NCBI GenBank assembly: GCA_921293015.1
Contig: OV121084.1
Coordinates: 22,572,960 to 22,636,959 of the forward strand
Direction: 5' to 3'
Length of the DNA: 64,000 nt
Origin: Phorcus lineatus
Lineage: Eukaryota > Mollusca > Gastropoda > Trochida > Trochidae
Part shown: positions 42,296-54,057 of the stretch, piece by piece
How positions within the stretch are numbered: the first letter of the stretch is position 1
Layout: the number at the start of each line of letters is the position of its first letter
Notes under the pieces: model-generated
What the model was told of the DNA's origin: nothing
What the model saw: only the letters and a program-made list of their open reading frames with translations
Database searches by the model: none
Program-made: the position numbers and the translations under genes

Positions 42296-42690
42296 CAGGT
42301 AGACAGACATTTTATTCAGTATAGAGGCCACAGGCCCATAATACAAACTACATTACAATTTTTTACAAGCGGACATAAAAGGTTACAGGTTTTCATGCAT
42401 TTAGAATTTTAGCTCTAGTTTTATTAATACATTCTATCTATACTGTTAAGGAGGAAGATGAAATTGTGGTTGTTAACTGTATTGTACAATAGTGCAGTAA
42501 TAAACATATTTCTAGCATCATCATATAATTTACAATAAAATAGAATGTGCAATTCGTCTTTAGTGATTGTTTATTTTGCAGTAACAACATGCTCTGTCAG
42601 GAATAGACCTAACCGCTGTTTCTGACAATCGTATGAGTAATTGATATACCTGTTAAATGCATTGTCAGATAATGCTCTATTTTAGTCATT
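42296..42690 (-). mobile_element. LINE 3' fragment (GGCCT-type 3' end)
   Basis: The minus-strand 3' end reads GGGCCTGTGGCCTCTATACTGAATAAAATG, like the plus-strand copy's GGGCCTAAGGCCTTTTACTGAAATAAAG near 43875 (given in parts). Upstream only short coding traces (R-S-I-P-D-R) are seen. Confidence 0.5.
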
Positions 42691-43148
42691 ATTCCAAACT
42701 AATTGGAACAGTTCACTTGTGTGCAGGTAAGCGTGTCGCTGTTACAACAATCACTGTAGGCATTCTTCCTTGTAGGCATTATTAACCCTAACCATCCAGC
42801 CTCTCAATCAAATCTTGCGCATGCATAATTTTCAGCCAATGAGAGCAGTGATAGCACCACGCTAATTTGGCAATTTTACTTCTGGGGACAAACAAACCGT
42901 TAATGGCGATATGTTTCCATGGTTGCAAGTATTATTAAAAATAACATTCTGTGATTCTACACACCTTTTACTCATCGATGTCACGGCATATGTATTTCTC
43001 AAGGTGTCAGGTAACTAGGATTACCGTTTCTAATAATTGCATTTGTGAAAAGGCGCAACAATTAGTATAAACAACCACTGTGTTGTGCAAAATATCTCAC
43101 TAAAATATAATTTGAAAATAAAAATAAAAACCCACTCAAACACAGGAT

Positions 43149-43922
43149 ATGATTCTTTATGATACTATATTACATATTATGTTTCCAAGTATTATGCTCC
43201 AGGTGGTAATTTATCAAGCAAAATGTCTCATGAGTTTTCATGCAGTAGGACCTAATTCGTGGGCTTCAAATGTTAAAAAGATACTATTCATGTACGGATT
43301 TGGTTATGTATGGGAAGCTCAGGGTGTTGGCAACAAAAGTGAATTTTTACGTAACTTTGTGTTAAGAATAAATGATTGTTGTGTACAAAGCATTTTTGCT
43401 GACATAAATGACAGTTCTTCTTTAGACCTATATTCTACCATCAAACAGTGCTTTTGTACAGAACCTTACCTAACAACTATTAAATCGAAAGAATCACGCC
43501 GTAAAATTACTTTGCTAAGAATAGGTGCCCTATCAATACGTTAAAATACTGAAGAAGAGAAGGAACACCTAGATTTTTAAGATTTCGTAAGCTTTGTAAA
43601 GATGATGTTATTGAAGATGAACTACACTTTTTATTCAAATGTCCTTGTTTTATTGAATTAAGAAGAAAGTATATCCCAAACTTACCTGACAATGTTAATA
43701 TTTCTTACTTACAAAATGTTTTACGTCAAAACTCAGAAACTCTTTTATCCTACTCATGTTTTATAAGAGAAGCTCTCACTCTGCGTTCAATAACTCTATC
43801 ACCCAATTAACTTACATTGTATATTTCATTGTTCTCTCAAATATAATATTTTTGTATATATGTTTTGTACGTGGGCCTAAGGCCTTTTACTGAAATAAAG
43901 AATTGAATTGAATTGAATTGAA
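43149..43922 (+). pseudogene. LINE C-terminal region and 3' end (S family)
   Basis: An open frame at 43149-43544 (S-W-A-S-N-V-K-K-I-L-F-M-Y-G-F-G-Y-V-W, then L-L-R-I-G-A-L) breaks and continues as P-R-F-L-R-F ... D-E-L-H-F-L-F-K-C-P-C-F-I-E-L-R-R-K-Y to a stop near 43810. The 3' UTR holds GGGCCTAAGGCC, AATAAA and a (GAATT)n tail. The minus-strand element at 45808-47215 shares the Y-G-F-G-x-V-W block. A non-LTR element, probably Jockey/CR1-like; clade not determined. Confidence 0.65.
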
Positions 43923-44827
43923 AATCATGCATATGAAACTAGATAAAAAAAACTTGAAAATAATCTTTTCCTTCAGAGTTTAACTCAAACATGCATGATG
44001 CATTTGAATCAACTTCTATCATGATGGATCTGTATGTAACAAGGAATATATTTACAAAAACAATAATATAATAAATAAACTAATAGATATTTATAAGCTT
44101 AAACTTGAAATAACATAATTTCACAAAAACTTTTTGCAGCTAAAACAATAACTGACTGATAAATATTACTTTTCACAATCCAGTTACTATCTTTGTCATT
44201 TTAAAACCTGGAAAAAATGAACAACCATTATTTCATAAGACTGATTAATTTTAGTAGATTCCTCAAAAAAAGGAATTAAACACAGCATCTTATTTTATGT
44301 GAAGTGTGATTTCCTCTTTCTTGACAGCCTCACTTCGTTTATGTACAACTTATTCAATTTTATATTCTGTAAACAATTCTTATTAAAAATCCATATACAT
44401 TTCAATTAGGGGCTGTATTTTTTAAAATTAAAAGATATGCTATTTTCATCTTTTCTCTAGGCCTATAAATAATTCAAATTGGATATCTAGAATATCATTT
44501 GGATAAACATGTCCAAATCCAGACTCAAAGTTGTCACTGTCAAATACTTAAAATTGTTTGTGTCTGTACTATTACTATTTGAGGACCTATGTCCATCCAT
44601 GTTTCATAATTTCTTATATTCATTTACTGTTTATATTTTGACGACTATTTTTTGTTTTAGACTATTTCAAAATATAGGCTCTCAACCCCAATTACTACTA
44701 GTAATAGACATAATAGACAGGTTTATACACAGCCTGTTGTATATATTTGTGAACTTTGACTAGCTGTAAACCTTCATTCAAAAGAAAGCTAAGAAACTTT
44801 GATGCAACTTTGATTGATATTTTAACG
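43923..44827. other. No gene recognised
   Basis: AT-rich; an 84-codon hydrophobic plus frame at 44509-44763 has no homology I can name. Confidence 0.45.
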
Positions 44828-44841
44828 ATATTTTTCTTAAA

Positions 44842-45150
44842 GGTGAGGTGAGGTGAGTTGGTGTTTAATGCCGCTTTCAAGATTATTTCACTTATATTGC
44901 AGCTGTATTATTGCAAGGAGAAAGCCTGCAACACCATTGTGTCTTTGGATTGCTGTGAAACCGGCGAGCATCGGCTGGAACTAGCGAACCATGGGTGGTA
45001 CTGAGCTGCATTTCAGTGTAGCATTGCACCCAAACCTGACTGCGTGTAGAACAGTTCTCTTCTGCAGACAAAGTTGCCGAACCCCTGGCGGGATTCGAAC
45101 CATGGACCTCCGGATCAGAAGCCGAACGCACTAATCACTGGGCTATCCCT
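44842..45150 (-). mobile_element. Complete tRNA-derived SINE
   Basis: 309 bp with a perfect 14-bp target duplication ATATTTTTCTTAAA (44828-44841 and 45151-45164). The minus strand begins with a tRNA-like head: A-box-like TAGCCCAGTGATTAG and a full B box GGTTCGAATCC (about 45085-45148). A tRNA-unrelated body and a tail GCGGCATTAAACACCAACTCACC with CTCAC repeats follow. Transcribed by RNA polymerase III in its class; mobilised by a partner LINE not identified here. Confidence 0.88.
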
Positions 45151-45164
45151 ATATTTTTCTTAAA

Positions 45165-45807
45165 AATTAAGAATATATTTGCATAATAAATCTTTGGTCA
45201 ACGTTGATAATCAAAGCATATGAACAGTAAAAAAATAAAAATTTTCACAATGCATTTTTGTATATTTTTGTCAAAGGAATGTTGACTAGCCCAGAGACAG
45301 TGGGTGTCACAGTGATAGTATCAACAAGCCTGAGCGACCTTGACCTACAACTACGTAAACATATTAAATTAATTATTACGAAGCTTGTTGGATATAAAAT
45401 GACCTACACTTGTTTAGTATAAGTGAAATACAACAATTTACTGGTAATAGTATGTTTTGTAAGTTTACAATCATGTTGATTGTAGAATCATTCTCAGTGA
45501 AGGTGTTTCATGTTTGTTTACAAAGTGGCTTGATCAATTGCTCTGTGATTTCATAAAATTACTTCATAAATATTTAAGAATAAAAAATCATAAATGTTAA
45601 ATGGGTTGTTAAACTCCAAAGTTGAATAATGTGCGTGTAGAACGACGGCGGTATAAATGAAAGCCAAAAGTTATGGTTAGTGACGTTGTTGAGATACGCG
45701 GTCCGGCTCACCTGAGCTTGAAACTTGTCCCCCCCAAATAAGGCAATCATGTTTTACGGGACGGGGCCTAATGGCTCTTGACTGGATCGGTCTATTGATA
45801 CATTATT
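45165..45807. other. No gene recognised
   Basis: AT-rich, no convincing ORF or repeat boundary. Confidence 0.45.
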
Positions 45808-47215
45808 TTATTGTCCTGTTTCTATGCCTAGCCCAAAATTGCTACACTTAACGTTCGCTAAGAGAGATTTAAGATAGGGAGATAGTGATAATTTAAGATA
45901 ACTTTCCACTCGTAGTAACGTTATAAATTGTTTATAAGCAAATAAATCATAAAGATTATGAATATTGGCAGACCATGATTGTTTCAAAATATCAGAAAGT
46001 GTAAGTTTAAACTGTTTCATAAAAGCCTTGCTATCCACAAAATCTTGTGAAATCCATACAAATCCAAAACCATATTGATATAAAATATTCTTATGTATGA
46101 AGCCCAAGTGGACCTACCCGAATCATCAAGAGATTTTAACATATTTTAACCCTGAAATGGAAGTCTTTGTGGATCTAGTTGAGTAATCCTACACCAATAT
46201 TTGAATGCTCTAGACATATAAGTAAACTGTAATAGAAGCAGACCACATTCTCCTAAAACCATTGCTGCTACTAACATTTCTACCAACTCTTAGGAGCTGC
46301 CTACAAACTTTAATCTTGAGGCTTTCATTGATTTACAATAAGATGTTCTCCAGATTTCAGATCCAAAACACAAAATAGGCAGAATAATAGAATCAAAGTT
46401 TAAATAGATCATTAGGCAACAAAGTTCCAAAACTTCTTTGAAAAGAATATATAGAGATAAGTGCTTTATGACCTTGGGAAGTCAGACAGTGTTTAGCCTT
46501 AGTCCATGAAAGTCTAGGAGTGAAAACTATACCAAGATACCTATAAGATGATACAACCTCAATCTGTTTCCCTTCGAAAAACCATTTTTCATAATGCCTC
46601 AAATATACTTTCTAGGATCATTCCTGGCTTCCACAAGTTTTAGTTGCTTATGTTCATAATATTTATTTGCCTATGTTCACAATATTTCCTCTTTTTAACT
46701 TTTAGGCATTTCAATAATGATCTTCACATTTTGAAGATGTTAAAGTAAATACCAAAGTCTTAAGTGCTCTCAGAACAGCATATTTTTCATGTTAAAGTTC
46801 ATCCAACTCTTGATCCCACCATGGAGGCTCTGAAAGGGTTTTATTTCTGTAGGGTCTATGTAATTTCCCATAAATTTGCTGAGTCAATGTTATTATTTAT
46901 TTGTCACATAGGGTTTCATTTTCAGTTTTGATTAATCCTTTGAAGTTACTGATGAAGTTTTCAGACGAGTCTTGATCCCATTCAAAACTTTATCCAATCA
47001 CGAGATGATTGTATAGTTGCACCATCAGATAGTTTGGTATCTGATTGCCTGTCATTATCACCATAATTAGATTCACAATCATTGGTGTATGAGCCAGTCA
47101 CAAAAGAACAAGATATTGGAAAAGGGTTTGAGTAATCAACATCTTCACTTTTAAAATCTGTTAAATATTGAAATAAATTTGTTGAGGTTATCATATATTG
47201 TAACATGACTTCGTT
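45808..47215 (-). pseudogene. LINE S remnant (linker, late RT, C-terminus)
   Basis: Minus strand, pieces in several frames: a possible pre-RT region near 47206-46982; Y-R-N-K-T-L-S-E-P-P-W-W-D-Q-E-L-D (about 46870-46800), the linker after the endonuclease; W-F-F-E-G-K-Q-I-E-V-V-S-S-Y-R-Y-L-G-I (46602-46393), the region after the RT palm; and Y-Q-Y-G-F-G-F-V-W (46107-45808). The RT palm is missing. Same family as 43149-43922. Confidence 0.6.
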
Positions 47216-47885
47216 GTAATCTTGATTCCGATTGGTTGATTTGAAAAAATTACCCTAAAATGAATGACAATGAATACCCGCAAATTAGGTAAGGTGAATC
47301 ACCGCGTATTGATTCAACATGTTCACTAGTGTCGGCCCGACTCAATTTTTAGTTTTCCAGTTTCTCAGAAAATTCGTGCCATACTCCTATTTGACAGTTG
47401 TCTTTATCCTTTTTTAGATAGTGTCTACCGGTAGATATTAGCAAATATACTTTAATATGATTTAATTTTGAAGAACAAAAATATTTTCAACTGGCTTACT
47501 TGTTCCAAGTTTGCCGCAAAGTTTTATGCAGCCGCCTTCTTTCGAATTCTTTTATAATGTAAAATTCACATTAGTTAGACCTTATCGTACCTCTTACAGA
47601 AAAAAAACAGTCGAAAAGTCCTTTCCACACAAAAATGAGTATGCAAAAACAGAGTTCGCTCTTAAACTTCTAATAACTAATGGTCATGTTACAATATCGA
47701 TAAATAGTTGCGTTTGTAAAATTTTCGGCATTCATTGCTATTCAACGCCCGCAAATTTAAGCGTTTAAAACCTCCAGCAAACGCTGTAGTTTTTAAACTA
47801 AATTTGCGGATGTTGATAACAATGAATTCCGGATATTTTACAAACGCAACTATTTATCTTCTAAATCCACAAACACTTCACCCAC
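47203..47885 (+). repeat. Dispersed repeat V, copy 1, ending in a hairpin
   Basis: Begins GTAACATGACTTCGTTGTA and ends with a long inverted repeat (about 47700-47878: ATAAATAGTTGCGTTTGTAAAA ... TTTTACAAACGCAACTATTTAT, in parts) enclosing AAATTTAAGCGTTTAAAACC and its partner. Copy 2 lies at 50112-50895 in the same orientation. No coding capacity; probably a non-autonomous DNA element. Confidence 0.75.
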
Positions 47886-48085
47886 TATAGGTACCACATT
47901 TCTAGACCAAGAAAGGCTTTATATTAGGACAGGGATTAGATTAGGAATTTATGAAAGAGTAACCTCTATTTGGAGAGAATGCAAATTTCCCAGCCCAGAC
48001 AATGCAAAACAATTTTAAAAACTGACATACTAATGATAATTTCATACATTATCATACAGCAATTGGATAAATACCAATGTTCAAA

Positions 48086-48895
48086 TCAGATTGTGCTACA
48101 AGTCCTTACTTTATCAATCTCTCTGGGACTGAATTGCAAGATTGTCATTATTGCTTTCAACATTTGTTTCTTTCCTTGTTTATCAGAACTTGTTAAAAAG
48201 TTGAAAGTGACATTCTTTAAATATTCTAAATTAGCATTTTCTCTTTTGAAGTTTCGCTGTTGTTTCCATATCTCCTCTTTGAGCTGATTGTTTTCCTCAA
48301 TAAGAGCTTCCTGTTTTAGAGAGGAAGAGTGTTGCAGGTCCCGCAGGGCTCCCTCGGCCTGTCTGCGTTGTCTGCGCAGGGCCCCCAGCTCCACCTCTCT
48401 CCGGGCTTGCTCCTGAGCCAAGTGTAACATCAGCGTTTCCCCCTTTGGTCCTCCTGCAGGCTCAATAAACAACTGTTTCAGACTCCCAGCCAACCCCTCG
48501 TCTTCACCGCTCTCTCTCTGCTCAGGTGGGACACAACCACGTCGCATCTCTCTCAAATACTCTACCTCCAAGCTTTGTCCACAGGCATTTCTCAGTGACA
48601 TTATCTCACTTTCCTTTTCTGCTAGCATAGTGATGGTTCTCTGTCTCTGTTTTTGCAACTGCTGTTCCATTTCCTTTATTTGCTTAGCATGTTCTGAGAG
48701 GAGATTTGCTTCTCTCTGCCTGTGCTGGTCCTGCAGAGATTGCAAACTCTTGGTGAGATGCTCAATTCGGAGTTTGCTGTCCTGCAGACTGTCTGCATGT
48801 TGCTGGTGCAGCTGCCTCATCTTGTCTCTCAGGTGGGCCAACTGATCCTGCAGCACTTCTACCTCTGCCTGCTTTCCACCTCCACTTGCCGAGTC
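48086..48895 (-). CDS. GCC1: GCC1 (GCC88) orthologue, GRIP-domain exon
   Basis: Starts after a good acceptor (TTTGCTGCAG|GAC, phase 0). Encodes D-S-A-S-G-G-G-K, then a long coiled coil rich in Gln, Leu and Glu (L-Q-D-Q-L-A-H-L-R-D-K ... E-M-E-Q-Q-L-Q-K-Q-R), and a C-terminal GRIP domain with N-L-E-Y-L-K-N-V-T-F-N-F-L and I-M-T-I-L-Q-F-S-P. GRIP domains bind ARL1-GTP at the trans-Golgi network, and GCC1 is a Golgi tether in that pathway. Residue order matches vertebrate GCC1 from the coiled coil to the GRIP domain. The stop is at 48086. A donor-like AAA|GTAAGG at about 48109 could instead end the exon just after the GRIP domain, with a short final exon elsewhere. Confidence 0.88.
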   Translation of the reverse strand, partial: DSASGGGKQAEVEVLQDQLAHLRDKMRQLHQQHADSLQDSKLRIEHLTKSLQSLQDQHRQREANLLSEHAKQIKEMEQQLQKQRQRTITMLAEKESEIMSLRNACGQSLEVEYLREMRRGCVPPEQRESGEDEGLAGSLKQLFIEPAGGPKGETLMLHLAQEQARREVELGALRRQRRQAEGALRDLQHSSSLKQEALIEENNQLKEEIWKQQRNFKRENANLEYLKNVTFNFLTSSDKQGKKQMLKAIMTILQFSPREIDKVRTCSTI

Positions 48896-50111
48896 CTGCA
48901 GCAAACATTTCAACACCAATTAATTACATAAGGTAATATAGATTACAAATATTCATTATTATGTGTGCTTGATTTTTGTATTTTTGTTCTCTTACTTGTC
49001 TTTGGATATCCTAGCCTCAGCAAGAGTATTTTCAGCCATGTTACAAAAAGTAGCTTGCATTGGGTCTACAGATGAAGAAATTGAAATTAGTAGCTCTGAT
49101 ATTTAAAAGTCTGAGAACAAAACCCAGTCATCAGAAGATCTCACTCCAGTCTTATCAAAATCCTAATATATCACTAAAATGATGAATTATTAACTTGATT
49201 GAGAAATTTGTCCCTTTCCTCAACATCAAGAGAGACAGAGTAAAAAGCAATAGAGCCATTAGCTCCTTAGCTAACCTAGGTTCATGAATAATGAAAAGCA
49301 ACAAGGTCACACAAATACAAAAAGTGGAAGGAGAGGTTGATGCCCAAATACCCTGGGGTCACAGTAGTGTCAGTGGACTTCTCTCACTTCTCTCATATAC
49401 CTCTTTAGAAGTACAAAGTATTTGGGTTTTTAAAATCAAAATATTTTTTTTACAGGCATGAAATATAGAAATATTTTGAAAGATAATAACCATTGCTATG
49501 TGATAATATTCAGCGTTATACCATACTCTTAAACAGAGTAAATCACCCAAGGTAATGAATTCAACAATGTCAAGTACACCAATATTGTCATTACCAAATT
49601 TCTTCCCTTTCAGATATAATGAGCATTTCAATAAATATGTCCTCATTTATTCCACTGACAAGTTTATCATGTTGGTTCTTATGATGAATAACTCAAACCT
49701 GTTATCATGAAAATAATACCAAGTTTACTCACAAATAAGAAGCATTGTGCAAAATATGAAGTTAATCTTGAGAATAGTTCTTGAGATATCTCGCTTAACA
49801 CTAGGCTTGCATGCTGAAATATCTAAAGCTTCACTCTTACCTTAAAAATAATGTAAGGATAATAAAAATTGACCTGGCCCTGTTTCTTTCACAAGAATAT
49901 AGGGAATGGTTCTTAAGAAGTCCATCACAATGACAGGGGCAAAATGTCAATGTCTTCAATGTCACAAATCCCTATTTGGACTGTTTTCTCATGTTGGTTA
50001 TTAAATGTGCAACAAGCTTTTACCTACCTAAAAGAATATTCTTTAATATGCTTTAATAACTATTCATTATTTATTGTACATCACTGTACAAGCAATTGAA
50101 ATTAAAAAAAT

Positions 50112-50895
50112 TGTAACATGACTTTGTTGTATTCTTAATTCTGATTGGTTGATTTGAAAAAATTACCCTATGTTGAATGACAATGAACAAAGGTGAATCA
50201 CCGCGAAATTGATACAACATGTTCACTATTGCCTGCCCGACTCAAGTTTTAATTTTCCAGTTACTTAGAAAATTTGTGCTGTACTCCGATTTGATAGTTG
50301 TCTTTGTCTTTTTTTAGATTGTGCCTACCGATAGATATTACAAATACAGTTCAATATGATTTATTTTTGAAGAAGAAAATATTTTCAACTGGCCTACTTA
50401 GTCCAAGTTTGCCACAAAGTTTCATGCGGCCACCTTCTTTCGAATGCCGTTCCCATGGTATGACATCACAAAGACCAACCGTTTTGACGTCACAATGTTT
50501 GCATCGCTGTCACAATGGTTGTGGGCAAGTTTAAGATTTTTGTACTCGGGGTTTTACGATATTTTTCTACGAGCTTTAAAATTATTGATTTGGGTCTCAA
50601 ATTAAACTAGTATGTTGTACGTTCTCGCTGTTACGAATGCCACTATTTGCTATCATCACAACAATGTTTGTACTGTAAAAAATGCCTGGAAATCACATTA
50701 GTTTTAACAATCACGTTACAATATCGATAAATAGTTGCGTTTGTAAAATTTCAGGGATTCATTGTTATTCAACGCCCGCAAATTTAAGCGTTTAAAACCT
50801 CCGGCTAACGGCATCAGTTTTAAACTAAATTTGCAAGTGTTGAATAACAATGAATTCCGGAAATTTTACAAACGCAACTATTTATCTTCTAACTG
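50112..50895 (+). repeat. Dispersed repeat V, copy 2, in the GCC1 intron
   Basis: Collinear with 47203-47885: TGTAACATGACTTTGTTGTA start, the CCGATAGATATTA block, CTTCTTTCGAAT and the same terminal inverted repeat (about 50710-50890). It is longer than copy 1 by an internal stretch (about 50450-50700). Confidence 0.75.
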
Positions 50896-51002
50896 TCTCA
50901 TATAAATATCTAAAAGTATATCGTTAATCACATTTCATGATAACATTTTATGCTCAGGGGGCTCTCAGTAAGTAGCAGCAGTTGAGGATAGAGAGGGAAT
51001 TG

Positions 51003-52604
51003 GACAGTGGAGTGAGCGTGGAGAGTAGTGTGAGAGTGGACAGTGGAGTGAGCGTGGAGAGTAGTGTGAGAGTGGACAGTGGAGTGAGCGGAGAGAGTAG
51101 TGTGAGAGTGGACAGTGGAGTGAGCGTGGAGAGTAGTGTGAGAGTGGACAGTGGAGTGAGCGTGGAGAGTAGTGTGAGAGTTGACAGTGGAGTGAGCGGA
51201 GAAAGTAGTGTGAGAGTGGACAGTGGAGTGAGCGTGGAGAGCAGTGTGAGAGTGGACAGTGGAGTGAGCGTGGAGAGTAGTGGGAGAGTGGACAGTGGAG
51301 TGAGCGTGGAGAGTAGTGTGAGAGTGGACAGTGGAGTGAGCGTGGAGAGTAGTGTGAGAGTGGACAGTGGAGTGAGCGGAGAAAGTAGTGTGACAGTGGA
51401 CAGTGGAGTGAGCGTGGAGAGCAGTGTGAGAGTGGACAGTGGAGTGAGCGTGGAGAGTAGTGTGAGAGTGGACAGTGGAGTGAGCGTGGAGAGTAGTGGG
51501 AGAGTGGACAGTGGAGTGAGCGTGGAGAGTAGTGTGAGAGTGGACAGTGGAGTGAGCGTGGAGAGTAGTGTGAGAGTGGACAGTGGAGTGAGCGTGGAGA
51601 GTAGTGTGAGAGCGGACAGTGGAGTGAGCGTGGAGAGTAGTGTGAGAGTGGACAGTGGAGTGAGCGGAGAAAGTAGTGTGACAGTGGACAGTGGAGTGAG
51701 CGTGGAGAGCAGTGTGAGAGTGGACAGTGGAGTGAGCGTGGAGAGTAGTGTGAGAGTGGACAGTGGAGTGAGCGTGGAGAGTAGTGTGAGAATGGACAGT
51801 GGAGTGAGCGGAGAGAGTAGTGTGAGAGTGGACAGTGGAGTGAGCGTGGAGAGTAGTGTGAGAGTGGACAGTGGAGTGAGCGTGGAGAGCAGTGTGAGAG
51901 TGGACAGTGGAGTGAGCGTGGAGAGTAGTGGGAGAGTGGACAGTGGAGTGAGCGTGGAGAGTAGTGTGAGAGTGGACAGTGGAGTGAGCGTGGAGAGTAG
52001 TGTGAGAGTGGACAGTGGAGTGAGCGTGGAGAGTAGTGTGAGAGCGGACAGTGGAGTGAGCGTGGAGAGTAGTGTGAGAGTGGACAGTGGAGTGAGCGGA
52101 GAAAGTAGTGTGACAGTGGACAGTGGAGTGAGCGTGGAGAGCAGTGTGAGAGTGGACAGTGGAGTGAGCGTGGAGAGTAGTGTGAGAGTGGACAGTGGAG
52201 TGAGCGTGGAGAGTAGTGTGAGAATGGACAGTGGAGTGAGCGGAGAGAGTAGTGTGAGAGTGGACAGTGGAGTGAGCGTGGAGAGTAGTGTGAGAGTGGA
52301 CAGTGGAGTGAGCGTGGAGAGTAGTGTGAGAGTTGACAGTGGAGTGAGCGGAGAAAGTAGTGTGAGAGTTGACAGTGGAGTGAGCGGAGAAAGTAGTGTG
52401 AGAGTGGACAGTGGAGTGAGCGTGGAGAGCAGTGTGAGAGTGGACAGTGGAGTGAGCGTGGAGAGTAGTGTGAGAGCGGACAGTGGAGTGAGCATGGAGA
52501 GTAGTGTGAGAGTGGACAGTGGAGTGAGCGTGGAGAGTAGTGTGAGAGTGGACAGTGGAGTGAGCGTGGAGAGTAGTGTGAGAGCGGACAGTGGAGTGGC
52601 ATGA
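51003..52604. repeat. 36-bp minisatellite, about 44 units, with a 432-bp higher-order repeat
   Basis: Unit core GACAGTGGAGTGAGC followed by GTGGAGAGTAGTGTGAGAGTG. Variants differ at a few positions (GTGGAG/GGAGAA, GTGAGA/GGGAGA/GTGACA, GTG/GCG/ATG). Units 14-25 (51471-51902) and 26-37 (51903-52334) carry the same order of variants, a tandem duplication of a 12-unit block. Because 36 is a multiple of 3 and the unit has no stop in several frames, long open frames appear on both strands. It lies inside the GCC1 intron and is not thought to be coding. Confidence 0.95.
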
Positions 52605-52952
52605 GGAACTAAATGGTTCAATGAACAGATGGAACCCCACTAGTCCTTTTAGATTTGGGAAGCTAAACATTATTGTCAGGAAGGACATTGCATGTAGTGA
52701 TATGAAAATAACAGTTACTACGTAGATTTACTTCTTCAGAAGCACAGACACAAGTGAAAACTTATAGTAGATTTACTTCCTCTGAAGCAGTCACAACTGT
52801 AAACTAAAGTGTGTGGTAGCACCAATTTGCATTACACAAATGGAAGTTTTTCTTTAATCTGGTACATGACAAGACATATTCCCATGGCATCTCTTAATGC
52901 ACAAGACTGGCTTATAGAACAAATACTAACAGCATAAAAACAAAAGAATTAC

Positions 52953-53062
52953 CTTATTTTTAGTCTTGAGAACTGATTGAGCCCTGAGTTTGTACCTCTC
53001 AAACTCTTCTCGAAGGTTGTCTAGCTGCTGCTTGTGGCCATGGTCCTCAAATCCAAGCAGAC
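52953..53062 (-). CDS. GCC1: GCC1 orthologue, coiled-coil exon
   Basis: Encodes G-F-E-D-H-G-H-K-Q-Q-L-D-N-L-R-E-E-F-E-R-Y-K and R-A-Q-S-V-L-K-T-K-N-K. The block R-E-E-F-E-R-Y-K-x-R-A-Q-x-V-L-K is a strong match to the central coiled coil of vertebrate GCC1. Ends at AAG|GTAATT; likely acceptor TATTGTGCAG at 53063. An open frame extends 67 bp further upstream, so the 5' boundary is provisional. Earlier exons are not found and probably lie beyond the window's right end or in unrecognised small exons. Confidence 0.8.
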
Positions 53063-53129
53063 CTGCACAATATACAGACTCACTCAGCCAACCTTCTGCC
53101 AACTCACTGTTTTTTTTTAAGTGTGGCAA

Positions 53130-54057
53130 AGTGAAATATAGAGGTTATCATGCAAGTGTTTGGGATGGTAAATATCCTGCATTAGGAATAAACATTGTAC
53201 TTTGAGAACCTTGGCCAGCTAAATACATGTTTATTCCTAATGCAGCATATTAACCATCCCAAAACATAAGAGCATAATAACTTCTTATCATACAATGTTA
53301 TTTTGCAATTATCATGCAGAAAAATGCCTGACAATCCTGAATAATAGCTGAATTTGTGTTCAAATGCCCATTGATATATGCAAATGAACATTGTCATGAC
53401 TATCACAGTTAATTTAAACAACTTAATTCTTCCTTAGAATTGGTATTACTTAACTTTTTAAGTGTTGTGTACATTTTTCTATATGTATCAGCATGTGTTT
53501 CAAATAAAAAAAATTCAAAGGTTTGGTTGGCAAATTTGAACTTGATTTCTTCTCCCTATTATGTCCACTCCACATCCAAAAGATCCCCTAGCTCCCAACC
53601 TAATATCTGGGTCCCCTCCGCCGATTTAAAACTGAGTTCCCTCCGCTGCCTTGTTGATTTGTTAATTTGGCAATAGCTAATTAATTACTCAAGCAAATCA
53701 CGTTCCATTGCAAATATATCTTTATTACGTCCGATAGCATCTGTGTGTGACAATATCTATAACATTCAAGTTCCTTAAGGGTAGGAAAATACACTTTTAG
53801 AGTAGTAATCCCCGCTTCGAAAATATAAGTGCGATAAACTTCAACTTTATATGGCAATTACATTTTTTTCTTGAAGTTTGTGCAACCAAACGCTGCACCA
53901 ATATATTCCTTATTTATATCCTAACTATTCAAACTTCAATCTAAACATTTAATCCTTGACAAATAGGAGGAACGAGCAATGGAATCAGACACCTATCTCT
54001 GTTGTTCTGTTTTGGTCGCCATCTTTGAACTTCCCCTCCTTACTGAGTACACAACAG
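53130..54057. other. No gene recognised
   Basis: AT-rich, within the presumed next GCC1 intron. An inverted pair near 53175-53260 (TAAATATCCTGCATTAGGAATAAAC and its partner TTTATTCCTAATGCAGCATATTAA, in parts) marks a small hairpin-like repeat. Confidence 0.45.

Larger units (their letters stand above)
48896..52952 (-). other. GCC1: GCC1 intron (4.06 kb)
   Basis: Bounded by AAG|GTAATT at 52952 and TTTGCTGCAG at 48896, phase 0. Contains the 36-bp minisatellite (51003-52604) and repeat V copy 2 (50112-50895). The rest (48920-50111, 52605-52950) is AT-rich without recognisable features. Confidence 0.8.

Noticed and set aside
51003-52604. CRISPR-like array
   Set aside because: Units are contiguous with no unique spacers, and the DNA is animal nuclear.
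50928-52688. Open frames of 540-586 codons on both strands (His/Ser/Thr-, Leu/Pro- or Val/Ser/Glu-rich repeats)
   Set aside because: They are the frames of a stop-free 36-bp minisatellite inside the GCC1 intron, with no conserved start or splice context.
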